DNA from: Intoshia linei
Taxonomy: Eukaryota; Orthonectida; Rhopaluridae
DNA length: 20,131 nt
NCBI GenBank assembly: GCA_001642005.1
Contig: LWCA01000693.1
Coordinates: forward strand, 1 to 20,131
Direction: 5' to 3'
This document shows positions 1-8,938 of the stretch, one piece after another; the stretch's first letter is position 1; each line of letters starts with the position of its first letter. The position numbers and the translations under genes are program-made. The notes beneath the pieces were generated by a model, which ran no database searches, was not told the origin of the DNA, and saw only the letters and a program-made list of their open reading frames with translations.

Positions 1-53
1 AATGCCATAATTTGACCCTTTTCAAAATCAGTTAAAGGTTTACCTCTGCCCAT
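1..53 (-). CDS. Tc1-like transposase, N-terminal fragment (partial at window edge)
   Basis: The minus strand from 53 downward reads MGRGKPLTDFEKGQIMA and continues off the window. Tc1-like transposases commonly begin this way: a short basic start leading into the first helix of the DNA-binding paired-like domain, with the pattern 'GRGK.L...EKG.I.AL'. The family cuts and pastes DNA at TA dinucleotides using a C-terminal DDE/DDD nuclease domain, which is not in view here. The ATG is chosen because it starts the conserved block and lies about 150 bases inside the terminal repeat that ends at 202. Only 17 codons are visible, with no stop among them. The Tc1 assignment is fairly secure, but intactness is unknown. 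Confidence 0.75.
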   Translation of the reverse strand, partial: MGRGKPLTDFEKGQIMA

Positions 54-202
54 TACTAAAATATACATAAATAAATTATATATTATTGAGAAGATACTAT
101 ATATATAAACATAATGAAAATGGTAATTACATTTTTAAATTTAATTATGGTATAAAAGAAGTGATTTTAATTTGAAGTGTCCTATGTTTATTGCGCGCAC
201 TG
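1..202 (-). mobile_element. 5' end of a Tc1-like DNA transposon, running off the window edge
   Basis: Read on the minus strand, the element starts at 202 with CAGTGCGCGCAATAAACATA, next to a TA dinucleotide at 203-204. This is the usual arrangement for a Tc1/mariner terminal inverted repeat inserted at TA. About 150 bases inward a transposase reading frame begins (ATG complement of 51-53). The rest of the element and its other end lie outside the window, so whether it is intact cannot be judged. Confidence 0.8.
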
Positions 203-227
203 TATATACCAAAAAATTACACTCATA

Positions 228-279
228 AATTTATATTGGTTTGCATACAAACCAAAATAAGGCGGTACCAATATAAATT
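228..279. repeat. Two overlapping, mutually exclusive hairpins
   Basis: AATTTATATTGGT (228-240) is the exact reverse complement of ACCAATATAAATT (267-279), giving a 13-bp outer stem. Inside it, TTGGTTTG (236-243) and CAAACCAA (248-255) form a perfect 8-bp stem with a 4-base loop. The two stems share bases 236-240, so both cannot be fully paired at once. It lies just outside the Tc1 end. No function is assigned; it could be a remnant of a small foldback element. Confidence 0.6.
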
Positions 280-398
280 ATGAACAAATTACTTCTCACA
301 CACTAACATGTAATATACGTAAAAATTAATTTTATTATCAATATTTACTTTGTGCCAACAATAAAATAATTTATATTTGAAAATACAATAGACGCGAC

Positions 399-977
399 TA
401 GTGCTTCCGCAATGAATAATTGTTCATTTGTTTGTTCGTCAAACAATTAATCGAACAACTGAAATTTATTTTGTATAATATTACTTTATTTGTTGTTAGG
501 TTATATTATTTTTTATGAAATTTTTGGACACATGATATTTTCGTAAAACTAATTTTGTATGTAACATAGAAACTAATAAAATTACTTTCTAGTTCGGTGA
601 CAATTATTTTTACATTAAGAGATGAATTCAAAGTCTAAAGCTTGGGAAAATTTTAATAATTTAACTTGTATTGTATTTCAATTTTAAATATATTTTAAAT
701 ATAATAATTCCAAAATAAAAATCTTGCAAAATACAATTTATAAAAAGAGCATAACTTGATCATATTATTCGATTAATTAGTGCGACCAGAAGTACGACTT
801 TTTAAAACTAAATAAACTTATAAATTGAAATTTAACTTAAATGTTCATTTTTCTAATGAAAAATTAATCAAAAACATATTTTGTTTCTAAGCAATAAAGT
901 ACTACTTTTAATACGACAAAAATATGGTCAGCCTAGATTAATTGGTGAACAATCGATGAATAATTGCGGAAGCAACT
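399..977. mobile_element. 579-bp MITE with 9-bp target-site duplication
   Basis: AGACGCGAC occurs at 390-398 and again at 978-986, directly flanking the segment. The left end reads TAGTGCTTCCGCAAT and the right end, reverse complemented, AGTTGCTTCCGCAAT. Both continue into related sequence containing ATTGTTCA. No coding sequence is visible inside. A 9-bp duplication with short inverted ends fits Mutator-like (usually 9-11 bp) or Merlin-like (8-9 bp) elements. The superfamily cannot be settled without a transposase or related copies. Confidence 0.75.
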
Positions 978-1250
978 AGACGCGACGTGATTGTAATTGC
1001 GTGTCATAAATTAATAGTTATATACTTTACGAGTTAAGATTTTCCATTATTTACTTTACGCAAGACGAGTTGATTAAATTACACGAGTCTTTAAGTAAAA
1101 TAAAGTCAATGAGAAAATTCTTGACGAATATAGTAAATCTATTTATATTTAGCAAATATGCATTTAAAAAAAATACATTTATATTTGAAATAAACTAATT
1201 TTTCAAAATAACTATAATGGTTTAATGATTTTCATTATTGTCAATCGAAA

Positions 1251-1658
1251 ATGAATGTACCACGAGAAATTAAAGACGTAATTTTTGATTGCAAATCTGT
1301 ATCAATTTACAATAAATGGCATGAAAAGTTTGTCGAATATACGAAGACAAATAATATTGAAATAAGAGAATTTAGGCGACTGTTATGGCCAATATGAGAG
1401 TTAACAAGATATCACTGAAGGTATGACTTTTTTATTTAAATTTTATGATTTTTTTAGCGTCAGTTCAGGTGGAAAAGCGATACTGTTGTAGATGGATATG
1501 TGGAAGCTACTTATTCCAATAAATTGGGACTTGCAAAAACATTAAATAAAGAGGTATTGATAAACAATGAAAAAATTGTCGTGAAAACAAAAGAAAAAAG
1601 CATTAAATTACAATTAAACCATTGTGTATTTAATAATTGTACATTAATGCATTTCTGA
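1251..1658 (+). pseudogene. Coding-like patch, unrecognised; possible two-part gene fragment
   Basis: Two coding-looking stretches sit together. From ATG at 1251 a frame runs 47 codons to a TGA near 1395, beginning MNVPREIKDVIFDCKSVSIY and rich in charged and aromatic residues. From 1458 a second frame runs 66 codons to TGA at 1656-1658, beginning RQFRWKSDTVVDGYVEATYS. Between them, 1421-1457 has the form GTATGA...TTTTTTTAG, like an intron, but at 37 bases it is shorter than most animal introns, and the first frame is already closed before it. A second ATG at 1385 would read through to the donor in a different frame. I do not recognise the protein. It could be a transposase fragment, a decayed host gene, or chance. 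The composition is less A+T-rich than the flanks, which is the main reason to list it. Confidence 0.25.
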
Positions 1659-2447
1659 ATTTTAAATAAATTATAATTACAAAATAATTTACAAAATTAA
1701 GTGTATATAATTTTTAAGGTTAGACTTAACGATAATATATTCAATTCTATTATTTAACTAGTTAAATAAAAAAATATTATTTTACGCTAAATCATATACA
1801 TCTTTTAAGTGATTCAACAATTTATACATTTATTATTGAAATAAATAACTCATTATTCTAAATATTTTATGTTGTAAAAATAAACTGCTTTACAGTAAAG
1901 ATAATATTTGAGTAAAGTTACTCTTTAGTATACGCTAACATATAAATATATTATATTGCTAAATCTTAGCCAAATTTAAGTTGTTCACTATACAAATCAA
2001 TGGCATTTGAAATTTGTGAATTTTAGTGTTTTTTAACATTTCAAAACGGAAATTTTTTTCTTTTAATTTTGACAATCAGCATAGTCTCGTAAGGGTTAAG
2101 TTGAAATACACTAAAATTGAAGTAATAATTTTACTGGTCATTAATTTAGTTATAGTAAACTAATTATGTGAAAAAATAAAAGTTTTTTAAAAACATTAAA
2201 TTCATTTAGATTCAATATTACAAGTTTTAGGTCATTGCAATACTTGTGATGTGCCAATTAATTTAAAGAAACTTAATATTAACACAGCGTAATATTTATG
2301 ATATTCAACAACCGTAGTATATTTTATTTACCTTATTATTTTAATATTTATTTATTTGAAATGTGTAGACGTTCAATGCACATTTTTTTTTAAATTGTAG
2401 GATCAATATTTTCAATTATTATTTTAATTAGTACTACGTTGACTGTT
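1659..2447. other. A+T-rich spacer, no gene seen
   Basis: Many homopolymer runs and stops in all frames. No coding block, RNA gene or transposon end was recognised on either strand. Confidence 0.5.
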
Positions 2448-2575
2448 ATATACTATGTACAAACAGCACCTAGCTCTGCCGAGTGCACATTTTTATTATA
2501 CCCAAAAAATAAATTCACATTGAAAATCTAACTTAAAAATCCTACTATTCACTATTATTAATCCTTTAATCCTTT
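2448..2575 (+). repeat. Dispersed repeat D, copy 1
   Basis: The stretch containing GTACAAACAGCACCTAGCTC, then CTGCCGAGTGCAC, TTATTATACC and ATAAATTCAC, recurs as a reverse complement at about 11640-11755. The two copies share order and spacing over roughly 115 bases with scattered substitutions. No coding content is seen. It may be the end of a larger interspersed element. Confidence 0.6.
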
Positions 2576-2643
2576 CACTGTCTGTATTCTATACTATACA
2601 CAGCAATTTCACTTCACACGTATATGTATTCTATGATATATAC

Positions 2644-4583
2644 CAGAGCTAGCCAACTACAGTCTCATTTTATAAAATTTGCTTATTGAGGAACACGAGA
2701 AAACTCATTTTCAATTTAAACAATGCATGATATTTCAATACAAATTTGTAACAAGATCATTTTATATTTAAGTGCATTTAATACTATGACAGTTTCATGA
2801 GAAACAAGCTCATTATTTTTAATCTCAGGCTGCTTATTGAAAATATTAATAATTCTTAAATCAACAATGTCAATTTTATTTATTTATATTTATTTATTTT
2901 GTTAGTAAATTTTTTATATTTTTCAATTTTTAAATGGAGGTTTTTTTTTATCAAACACAATGCAAAGCATTATTGCTTAATATGTGAAAAACAATTTTCA
3001 TTGAACAAATACAATGCAAAAAGGCATTTCTTAACGAAGTATAAGGATGTTGTTTCGAAAAATGAGATATCTCAAAGAAATGCTTATAATGAAATGTCCG
3101 AGAAGTTTAATAACGCAATAAAGGAAATTCAAGGAGATAAAATAGCAATGACTTTAGTCAAGCACTGTAAGCCTTTTCAGGATTCTCTGATTATTAAGGA
3201 ATGCCTAGAACATATCTCAAATCTAAAAATGCCCGAATCCACTAAAAAAATTTTATTGAAGCTGCCTCTATTTTCAATTCATTACTATAAGAATAGATAA
3301 ACTGGCTGATAGTTTTGAAATTATACTAAAAAAAATGGAAAACTATACATATTTCTCAATGTTTAGATGAAACTAATGATATTAGGGACATGGCTCAAGT
3401 TGCTGTCTTTGTATGATTAATGAAGAATTTTATGTATTTGAAGAAATGATGGAAGTAGGGAAGCCGATAGGAGAATGAGGGGATAGTTGCATTAATTGGT
3501 ACAACGAAGGCACAGAATGTATACAGTGCTGTGATTAATATATTTGAAACGTTAATGTAAATATGATGAAATTGACAGGAATTGTTACAGACGGCGCAGC
3601 TGCAATGATTGGTCAGCACAATGGCGTCGCTACGTTATTTAAGCATTTTTTAAATTTTTTAAGAAGGCATGGGGCTAACTATCTACAATTTCAAACATTT
3701 TTAATAGTTGAATCTAATAGCGATTATAATGACCTATTATATTTTACAAATGCGAGATGACTTTCTAAAGGGCTAATGCTGAAAAGATTTTATAATCTAC
3801 TGCCGGAAGTAAAATCATTTTTAGACTCAAAAAATAAACATTTTGCAGAGTTTTTAGATGCAATGTGGCTGTCTGATTTATTTTTTATGGTAGATATTAC
3901 TAGTCACCTGAACACTTTAAATTTAAAACTGCAAGGAAAGAATAAAATAATTACAAATTATTATGATATTGTGAATGCATTCGAATGTTAACTGTTTTTG
4001 TGGATTAATAATTTTGAAAATAATATTCTTGAACATTTTCCAAATTTTAAACATCTAAAAATTAAAGTCCATGTATATCAAAATATATTCAAATTTTGAA
4101 AAACTTGAAAGAAGAATTTCATCGCATATTTTCGGATTTAAGAAGTAATAATTTTAAATTTGCTTGTCACATTTGCTTCATGTTTTATCATTATTTGGAA
4201 CAACTTACCTATGTGAACATTTATTTTCGTTGTTAAAAGTTATTAAGAGTGTAAAAAGAAGTTGCATCACTCAAAAAAATAATTCTAATTGTTTTCAACT
4301 ATAATCAACGAATTATACAATTGAACAGTTACTTGATAGTTTAACATTATAAATTTGAATTCAATGTTTTATTTTTATATAAATTGTAAACTCTAACATC
4401 ATTTATTAGTGTATTTCCTCAATTTAGTCTTTGTTGTACTTTAATACCTATAAAATGACATTCTATTCGTGTTAACTATCAACACGAAGTTTGCGACACT
4501 AATATATGAAAATTATATAATAAACTTTAATTGCACAAGTTTCTCATTTTTCATTTTTTCAAAATTTAACTTGGCTAGCACTG
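2644..4583 (+). mobile_element. Complete hAT (Charlie/GTF2IRD2-like) element, 1940 bp, with perfect 8-bp target duplication
   Basis: ATATATAC at 2636-2643 is repeated exactly at 4584-4591. The left end reads CAGAGCTAGCCAACT and the right end, reverse complemented, CAGTGCTAGCCAAGT, a 13 of 15 match beginning CAG as is usual for hAT elements. The only coding content is a transposase of the matching superfamily on the + strand. Boundaries, duplication size and protein all agree, so this is a single insertion with both ends retained. Confidence 0.9.
2941..4352 (+). pseudogene. hAT-family transposase (GTF2IRD2/Charlie-like), decayed
   Basis: A nearly full-length transposase can be followed across frames. 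It starts with a BED-like zinc finger near 2960-3050 (HYCLICEKQFSLNKYNAKRH), whose final expected histidine is replaced in 'LTKYKD'. Near 3365, CLDETNDIRDMAQVAVFV carries the first catalytic aspartate, and 3482-3555 gives GIVALIGTTKAQNVYSAV. Around 3563, LTGIVTDGAAAMIGQHNGVA carries the second catalytic aspartate. The long block at 3776-3988 contains WLSDLFFMVDITSHLNTLNL and LQGKNKIITNYYD. The C-terminal dimerisation block is near 4185-4265 (SLFGTTYLCEHLFSLLKVIK). The frame changes several times, and stops occur at 3298-3300, around 3414, 3758-3760 and 3989-3991, so no active enzyme is made from this copy. The start at 2899 used by the longest frame is not trusted because the first residues are low complexity. 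Confidence 0.9.
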
Positions 4584-4731
4584 ATATATACAGCATAATT
4601 TTGAAAAACTTTATTCGTTTATTTTCATACATTTTCACATAGTTAATTTAAAAAAAACATAAGTTTAAATTAAAACAAATTCCAGACGTGGTGATGCATC
4701 ATAAAATATTATTACAGTGAACTGGTTAAAG

Positions 4732-5070
4732 GAGTGGTTCCCAAACTCGTTTCAGGTGGAACCTTCGTATCACATTACTTTTTACTTTAAAGTGAATTAT
4801 TCCATGTTAATTTTGTTTTAACAGTTGCGTAAATAATTTTAATAACATATGTTATCCCATTTTTTTAATTTATTAGACAGAATGTGGGTATAATATTACA
4901 AATAAATTAAAAACAGTCCAATCCTAAAAATTGTCATAAATAGCATAAATTCCAGAAAAAATAAAATTATAAAAACATATTTTGTCATTTTCAATGTGAT
5001 AATATATATTCAGTACCAATTTAATAAATACTTAAAAATAGCAATTATGTATCAATAACTGGTATACTCG
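4732..5070 (-). repeat. Modular repeat, terminal 'B' segment, with a hAT-like end
   Basis: The segment begins GAGTGGTTCCCAAACTCGTT, resembling hAT termini of the form CAGTGGTTCCCAAAC. It continues into sequence shared, in reverse complement, with about 16300-16572 and 19190-19410: for example ATGTTATCCCATTTTTTTAA, TTTATTAGACAGAATG and TTTTGTCATTTTCAATGTGA. A 55-bp inverted match to the first part lies at 11575-11629. It has no coding content. Confidence 0.75.
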
Positions 5071-5540
5071 ACGTTTTGCGATTACACAGTTACAATTCTG
5101 CACATAATTTTTAAAATTATGACCCCTAATATTCGTTGGAATAGTTATATGTCATAGCTATTCAGAGGTTATGGTAAAATTTACTCTAATTAAAAAAATA
5201 ATGTTATTTAGGAGTTACATTGTCACATGCGCTGGAAAGTGTAAATTAAAATGCTGGATACCAAAAAAGATTTCAAGTGTTTCTGTCAGTAGTATAAAAT
5301 GCAAAAATAAAAAGGTAATTTAACAATTTTTAACAATTTGAGGAAAGAAGTATTTCATGATGTTGCTTTAAGGAACCTAACTCAAAAAATTCATGAGAAA
5401 TGTGCATTTTGTACAGATTGTTCATTGTATAACTGCTGACATGAAAATGTTGGTGAATTGGACTATTAATTGTTGTATTCCAAGCTCATACTGAACTAAA
5501 ATTCATAAAATCAATTTAATAAGGTTTTTTCCTTTTTTAT

Positions 5541-5992
5541 TCACCAATTCACTAAAACTGCTAGACATTTATTCTTCATTGAAGTCATCAACGTTTGAAT
5601 AAGATCTTGATATATATTTTGTCATTTTTTTATCATAAATTGAGTCAGTTGATCCACATTATTAAATGCCTTTCAATTTGTATACAGACCTTGCCAAAAT
5701 TCTCCATAAGTTTTCAATTGGGTTTAAATCAGGAGACTTCGATAGCCACTTCATTACATTGATATTTTCAAACCATGCTTTTACCTTACGGGAAGTGTGA
5801 ATTGGAGCATTATCTTGTTGGATAATATATTCGGTATTATAATGAGAGTGACCAAATGGAAATACAGTCTCAGATAAGATAAATATATAATCTTCAGAGT
5901 TCTGATGTCCATTTAGAATGGCCAATTTTTTTTTATTTCTGAGAAAATGCTCCCAAGACCATTAAAAATCCGCCTCCGCTTTGCTGTGTACA
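5541..5992 (-). pseudogene. Tc1-like transposase, C-terminal half, frameshifted
   Basis: Read on the minus strand, three frame-shifted pieces make the catalytic half of a Tc1-like transposase. First, near 5985-5935, GGGFLMVLGAFSQK matches the family's 'GGGSxMVWGxFS'. Next, 5925-5665 contains the second catalytic aspartate and its surroundings (IIQQDNAPIHTS) and then WLSKSPDLNPIENLW with the third acidic position. After a further shift, 5655-5541 reads NVDQLTQFMIKK, a stop, then QNIYQDLIQTLMTSMKNKCL, matching the C-terminal 'LIxSMxxRxxAV' block. The tryptophan in 'MVWG' is leucine and in 'WPAxSPDLN' the proline is serine, consistent with long decay. The N-terminal DNA-binding half was not found upstream. 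It is a fossil that cannot encode a working enzyme. Confidence 0.88.
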
Positions 5993-6204
5993 GTTAACTT
6001 AATTATTTTTTTTTTGGGAAACACTGGACTACACATTTCAAATAAATAAATATTGGTGACAAAAATTTAATTAAATTTTTACGGTCGTTTTTAAGATTTT
6101 TGTTTAACCAAATTTTCAAATGGGATTTTTAATTTTTTACATGATTTACAATTACATGTCATGGCTTATAATTTTCATTTTACAATACGAGTTTGGCATA
6201 ATGC

Positions 6205-6300
6205 ATGAACCCGTATGTAAATGAGACCAACTCTTTACCAACAATTTCGTCACGTCCTCCGTCGAAGAAGGTCTCGGTTAGAGAAATTCTGCCCTGATTA
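6205..6300. other. Locally G+C-rich block, unassigned
   Basis: About 90 bases here are far less A+T-rich than the flanks and contain CGTCACGTCCTCCGTCGAAG. On the minus strand a frame is open through the block (GRISLTETFFDGG, then RDEIVGKELV and FTYGFMHYAK). No family was recognised. It may be a remnant of an older element or exon. Confidence 0.35.
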
Positions 6301-6502
6301 AATTAACAATTTTTCGTAACACATTTACTTCAAATTGAAGAAAATTAAAATTATAACACTTAACAACGTTAAAACAACTAAATTAAATAATGTGAACATT
6401 TCTATTTTGTTGAAATTTTAAAAACTATTTTGACATGAGGGCGGAATAACTAAAAAAATAAATAATGTACTCATCTGTGTATTTTGTAATAGATTTTTAA
6501 TT

Positions 6503-6528
6503 CGCGGGCCGTAGTTTGGTGGCCACTG
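6503..6528 (-). repeat. Orphan hAT terminal inverted repeat (Charlie type)
   Basis: The reverse complement reads CAGTGGCCACCAAACTACGG followed by CCCGCG, strikingly like Charlie-group hAT ends ('CAGGGGTCCCCAAACTACGGCCCGC'). The element would lie to the left. No matching left end or 8-bp duplicate of ATTTAGAT (6529-6536) was found, so the rest is lost or overwritten. Confidence 0.6.
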
Positions 6529-6639
6529 ATTTAGATAAATATAATCATCAAATTATTGTTGTGCTGCATTGGATTTAAGATACTGTTACCATCCTAATAT
6601 ACATAACCTGTTATATTGATATTTTATAGTGTCAAACAA

Positions 6640-6945
6640 TGAATATGTCTTGCCTTAAAATGGAAGGAAAATCTGGAGTTTTTCAACGAGGCTATGGAAA
6701 GGTGATGGAATTGTGCATATTTTGCGAAGATTTTAAAAGTGAATCGATTGGAATAAAAATTAATTGTAATCCTCTACTTCTATAAAATTAAAAAAACTAA
6801 ATTAACTAAAATTGATAGTACGTATTTTAATTTATTTGGTGTTAAATGTAAAGCCATATCTACTTATCTATGATGAATAAAATTTTCGGCTTAAAATTTA
6901 TTCCAGATAAACTAAAAGGGATAGTACGTATTTTTCTGGCCACTG
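6640..6945. mobile_element. Probable Tc1/mariner-type remnant ending in a terminal repeat
   Basis: CAGTGGCCAGAAAAATACGT, read from 6945 on the minus strand, sits next to TA (6946-6947), which fits a Tc1/mariner terminus. ATAGTACGTATTTT occurs at 6815-6828 and again at 6921-6934. Upstream at about 6660-6735, a + strand frame reads WSFSTRLWKGDGIVHILRRF, weakly like the 'VWGxFS...G.LV.I.G' stretch of Tc1 transposases. The terminus is moderately supported; the coding match is weak. Confidence 0.35.
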
Positions 6946-7177
6946 TAACTTAACCGAAATGGATTTATATTTAATTATAATAAATATATGATAGATTTAT
7001 ATATTAGACAGATTTATGTTAGTTTTCTCTTTTAATTTACTCTATTTGGTATTTTGATTTTGCTTTTTTTATTTTCGATTTTTATTGAAAAATTCATTTA
7101 TTTGAATGGGGCCTGAACTTACTTTCGTGCACTGTTTAACAAATAATAATATAGGGTTTTACTATCTCAATTGACTG

Positions 7178-7260
7178 TTATTCAGTCACTATTGACATTT
7201 GTCTAAATATTTTATTACTTATGCAATAATTATTAACACTTATTCAATCACTATTGACAT
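7178..7260 (+). repeat. Direct repeat of 21 bp
   Basis: TTATTCAGTCACTATTGACAT (7178-7198) recurs with one change at 7240-7260, a spacing of 62 bases. It may be a short tandem duplication. No associated gene was seen. Confidence 0.6.
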
Positions 7261-7289
7261 AAGTCAAAATGGCAACCTCAAAAAAAATC

Positions 7290-7392
7290 AATCTTCACGA
7301 TCAAAATCTGACATGACCCTTTTTTTAACAATCAAAACAGCCCTAGAATTTTAAAAAAATTTACAGGTGATACAGTTATATCCTGTTAACAC
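7290..7392 (+). repeat. Modular repeat, fragment of 'A' segment
   Basis: This shares CTTCACGATCAAAA, AACAGCCCTAGAATTTTA and ATATCCTGTTAACAC, in this order or closely related form, with 8340-8448, 12185-12355 and (reverse complement) 15120-15215. Confidence 0.65.
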
Positions 7393-7825
7393 TACTGTTT
7401 ATATTTAATCATAAAGTATCATCATGCTGTAATTTAGTTTATTTAGAAAAATGTATGGAAGCATTTAATAGAGACATGATGTCACATAATTATGGATTAT
7501 TAATTGATTGTAAATTTTTAAATAATATATTTTATTAAATTGTTATAAATCGTAATATCTTTATTGTGGTACAGATTTTGCAATGCATTTGATAAGTTTT
7601 CATATATTTTAGCGAATTTACAATACATTTGATAATCTCGCAAGTCATTTTTATAAATGTACATTTTTGCATTAATTTGTGTTTAGTTATATGGAGTAAA
7701 TCTAAATTAAATTGTTAATTATAATTGTCTGTCAGCATATTTATTACACTGCTCGAAAAAACTATTGAAATTTCACTAAAACCATTGTGAAATCATTGAA
7801 ATTAAATATTTTAAATATATTACTT

Positions 7826-8040
7826 TATACTTTAAAGGGAATTATTCCATCCAAATTGTGTTTTGTTAAAATTTTAAAAACAAATGTTATCCCATTTTTT
7901 TAATTTATTAGACAGAATGTGTGTATAATATTAAAAATAAAGTAAAAACAGTCCAATCCTAAAAATTGTCATAAATAGCATAAATTCCAAAAAAATAAAA
8001 TTAGTCCCAATCCTAAAAATTGTCATAAATTCCAGAAAAA
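7826..8040 (-). repeat. Modular repeat, 'B' segment, with internal tandem duplication
   Basis: From TTTAAAGGGAATTATTCCAT onward this parallels 4780-4975: TGTTATCCCATTTTTTTAAT, TTATTAGACAGAATG, then CCAATCCTAAAAATTGTCAT. The last block occurs twice in tandem between 7951 and 8035. It ends abruptly at 8041, where an 'A' segment in the opposite sense begins. Confidence 0.7.
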
Positions 8041-8041
8041 A

Positions 8042-8448
8042 TCTTAACTTATATAATATGCTACGCGATTTTTGTTTGTCTGTCTGTGTGTTCAACTTTA
8101 TTTAAATAACTACGCGTCTTAGAATTTTTTAAAGACCACATTTTAATTACAGTTGTTTCCTAGACATATTAAGATAAATTTTAACATCCCAATTTCACAT
8201 CTTATGTGTCAAAAACCCCAGTTGTCCCTCTTTTTGAAAATCAGACGAGTTGGAGAATTTAACAAAATACATACGCTGATAAGAATTTTAAAATCATAAA
8301 CATGACCATAAATTTAAATTTAAAAAAATTATATCTTTAGGGCCAAAACCACAAATTACCCTTATTTTTTTAATGATAACAGCCCTAGAATTTCACAAAA
8401 TTTCCAAGTTTTACAGTTGTATCATGTTAACACACATAAAACATAACT
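8042..8448 (+). repeat. Modular repeat, 'A' segment with Helitron-like 5' start
   Basis: It starts TCTTAACTTATATAATATGC, then TACGCGATTTTTGTTTGTCT and GTCTGTGTG. Near-identical starts occur at 11891 and 12846. A TC start after an A, followed by 'TTTGTCTGTCTGTGTG', resembles the 5' ends of many arthropod Helitrons. No Rep/helicase and no 3' CTRR hairpin was found, so the class is unproven. Confidence 0.6.
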
Positions 8449-8821
8449 ACATAACAGTCAACCTAGTACATGTATAAGTAAGGATATATTAATTTACTCA
8501 CCAAAAACTGGTTTGGCACGCCAGGTTAAAAACCAATGACTCATGTTATATTAATATATAAAAATACTAATTAAATAGTTGCCTATTTGTTTTGGTGATA
8601 TTTATATTTTATTAAGTTCAAAAAATATGTCACTGGCACAATTTTTGAATTCAATCAAAACATATCCTACTTTTCAAAATACATATATAAAATATATAAT
8701 ACCATAAACATTGTCCCTATATATAATTTCTAATCAATATTGAGGTGCAGGAATTGTATCGAGGTTTAAGGATGACAAGGGTGAATTTAAATTATAATGA
8801 AAATATATATCGATAATATAG

Positions 8822-8938
8822 GTTTTACCCAGGTTATACATTGGAAATATATTTGACGCCTTCAATTATTCAATACTTCAAGATTATGGAATAACTCATA
8901 TTGTTTCAATTCATGAAAAAGCTGAACCAAGATTTCAG
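8822..8938 (+). CDS. Phosphatase exon 'a' (N-terminal part of the domain)
   Basis: 39 codons, phase 0 at both ends. The acceptor is AATATAG before GTTTTACCC and the donor is TTTCAG/GTAATG. It encodes VLPRLYIGNIFDAF...THIVSIHEKAEPRFQ. An in-frame TAG at 8819-8821 forces an upstream splice junction here. Confidence 0.88.

Noticed and set aside
3395-3619. Minus-strand open frame of 74 codons
   Set aside because: It is antisense to the conserved hAT transposase block (TDGAAAM region) and has no recognisable domain; a shadow frame.
3563-3991. Two short + strand frames as separate genes
   Set aside because: Both are pieces of one hAT transposase broken by frameshifts and are annotated together.
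8042-8448. Firm classification as Helitron
   Set aside because: The start is suggestive, but there is no Rep/helicase, no CTRR end with hairpin, and no verified AT insertion junction at both sides.
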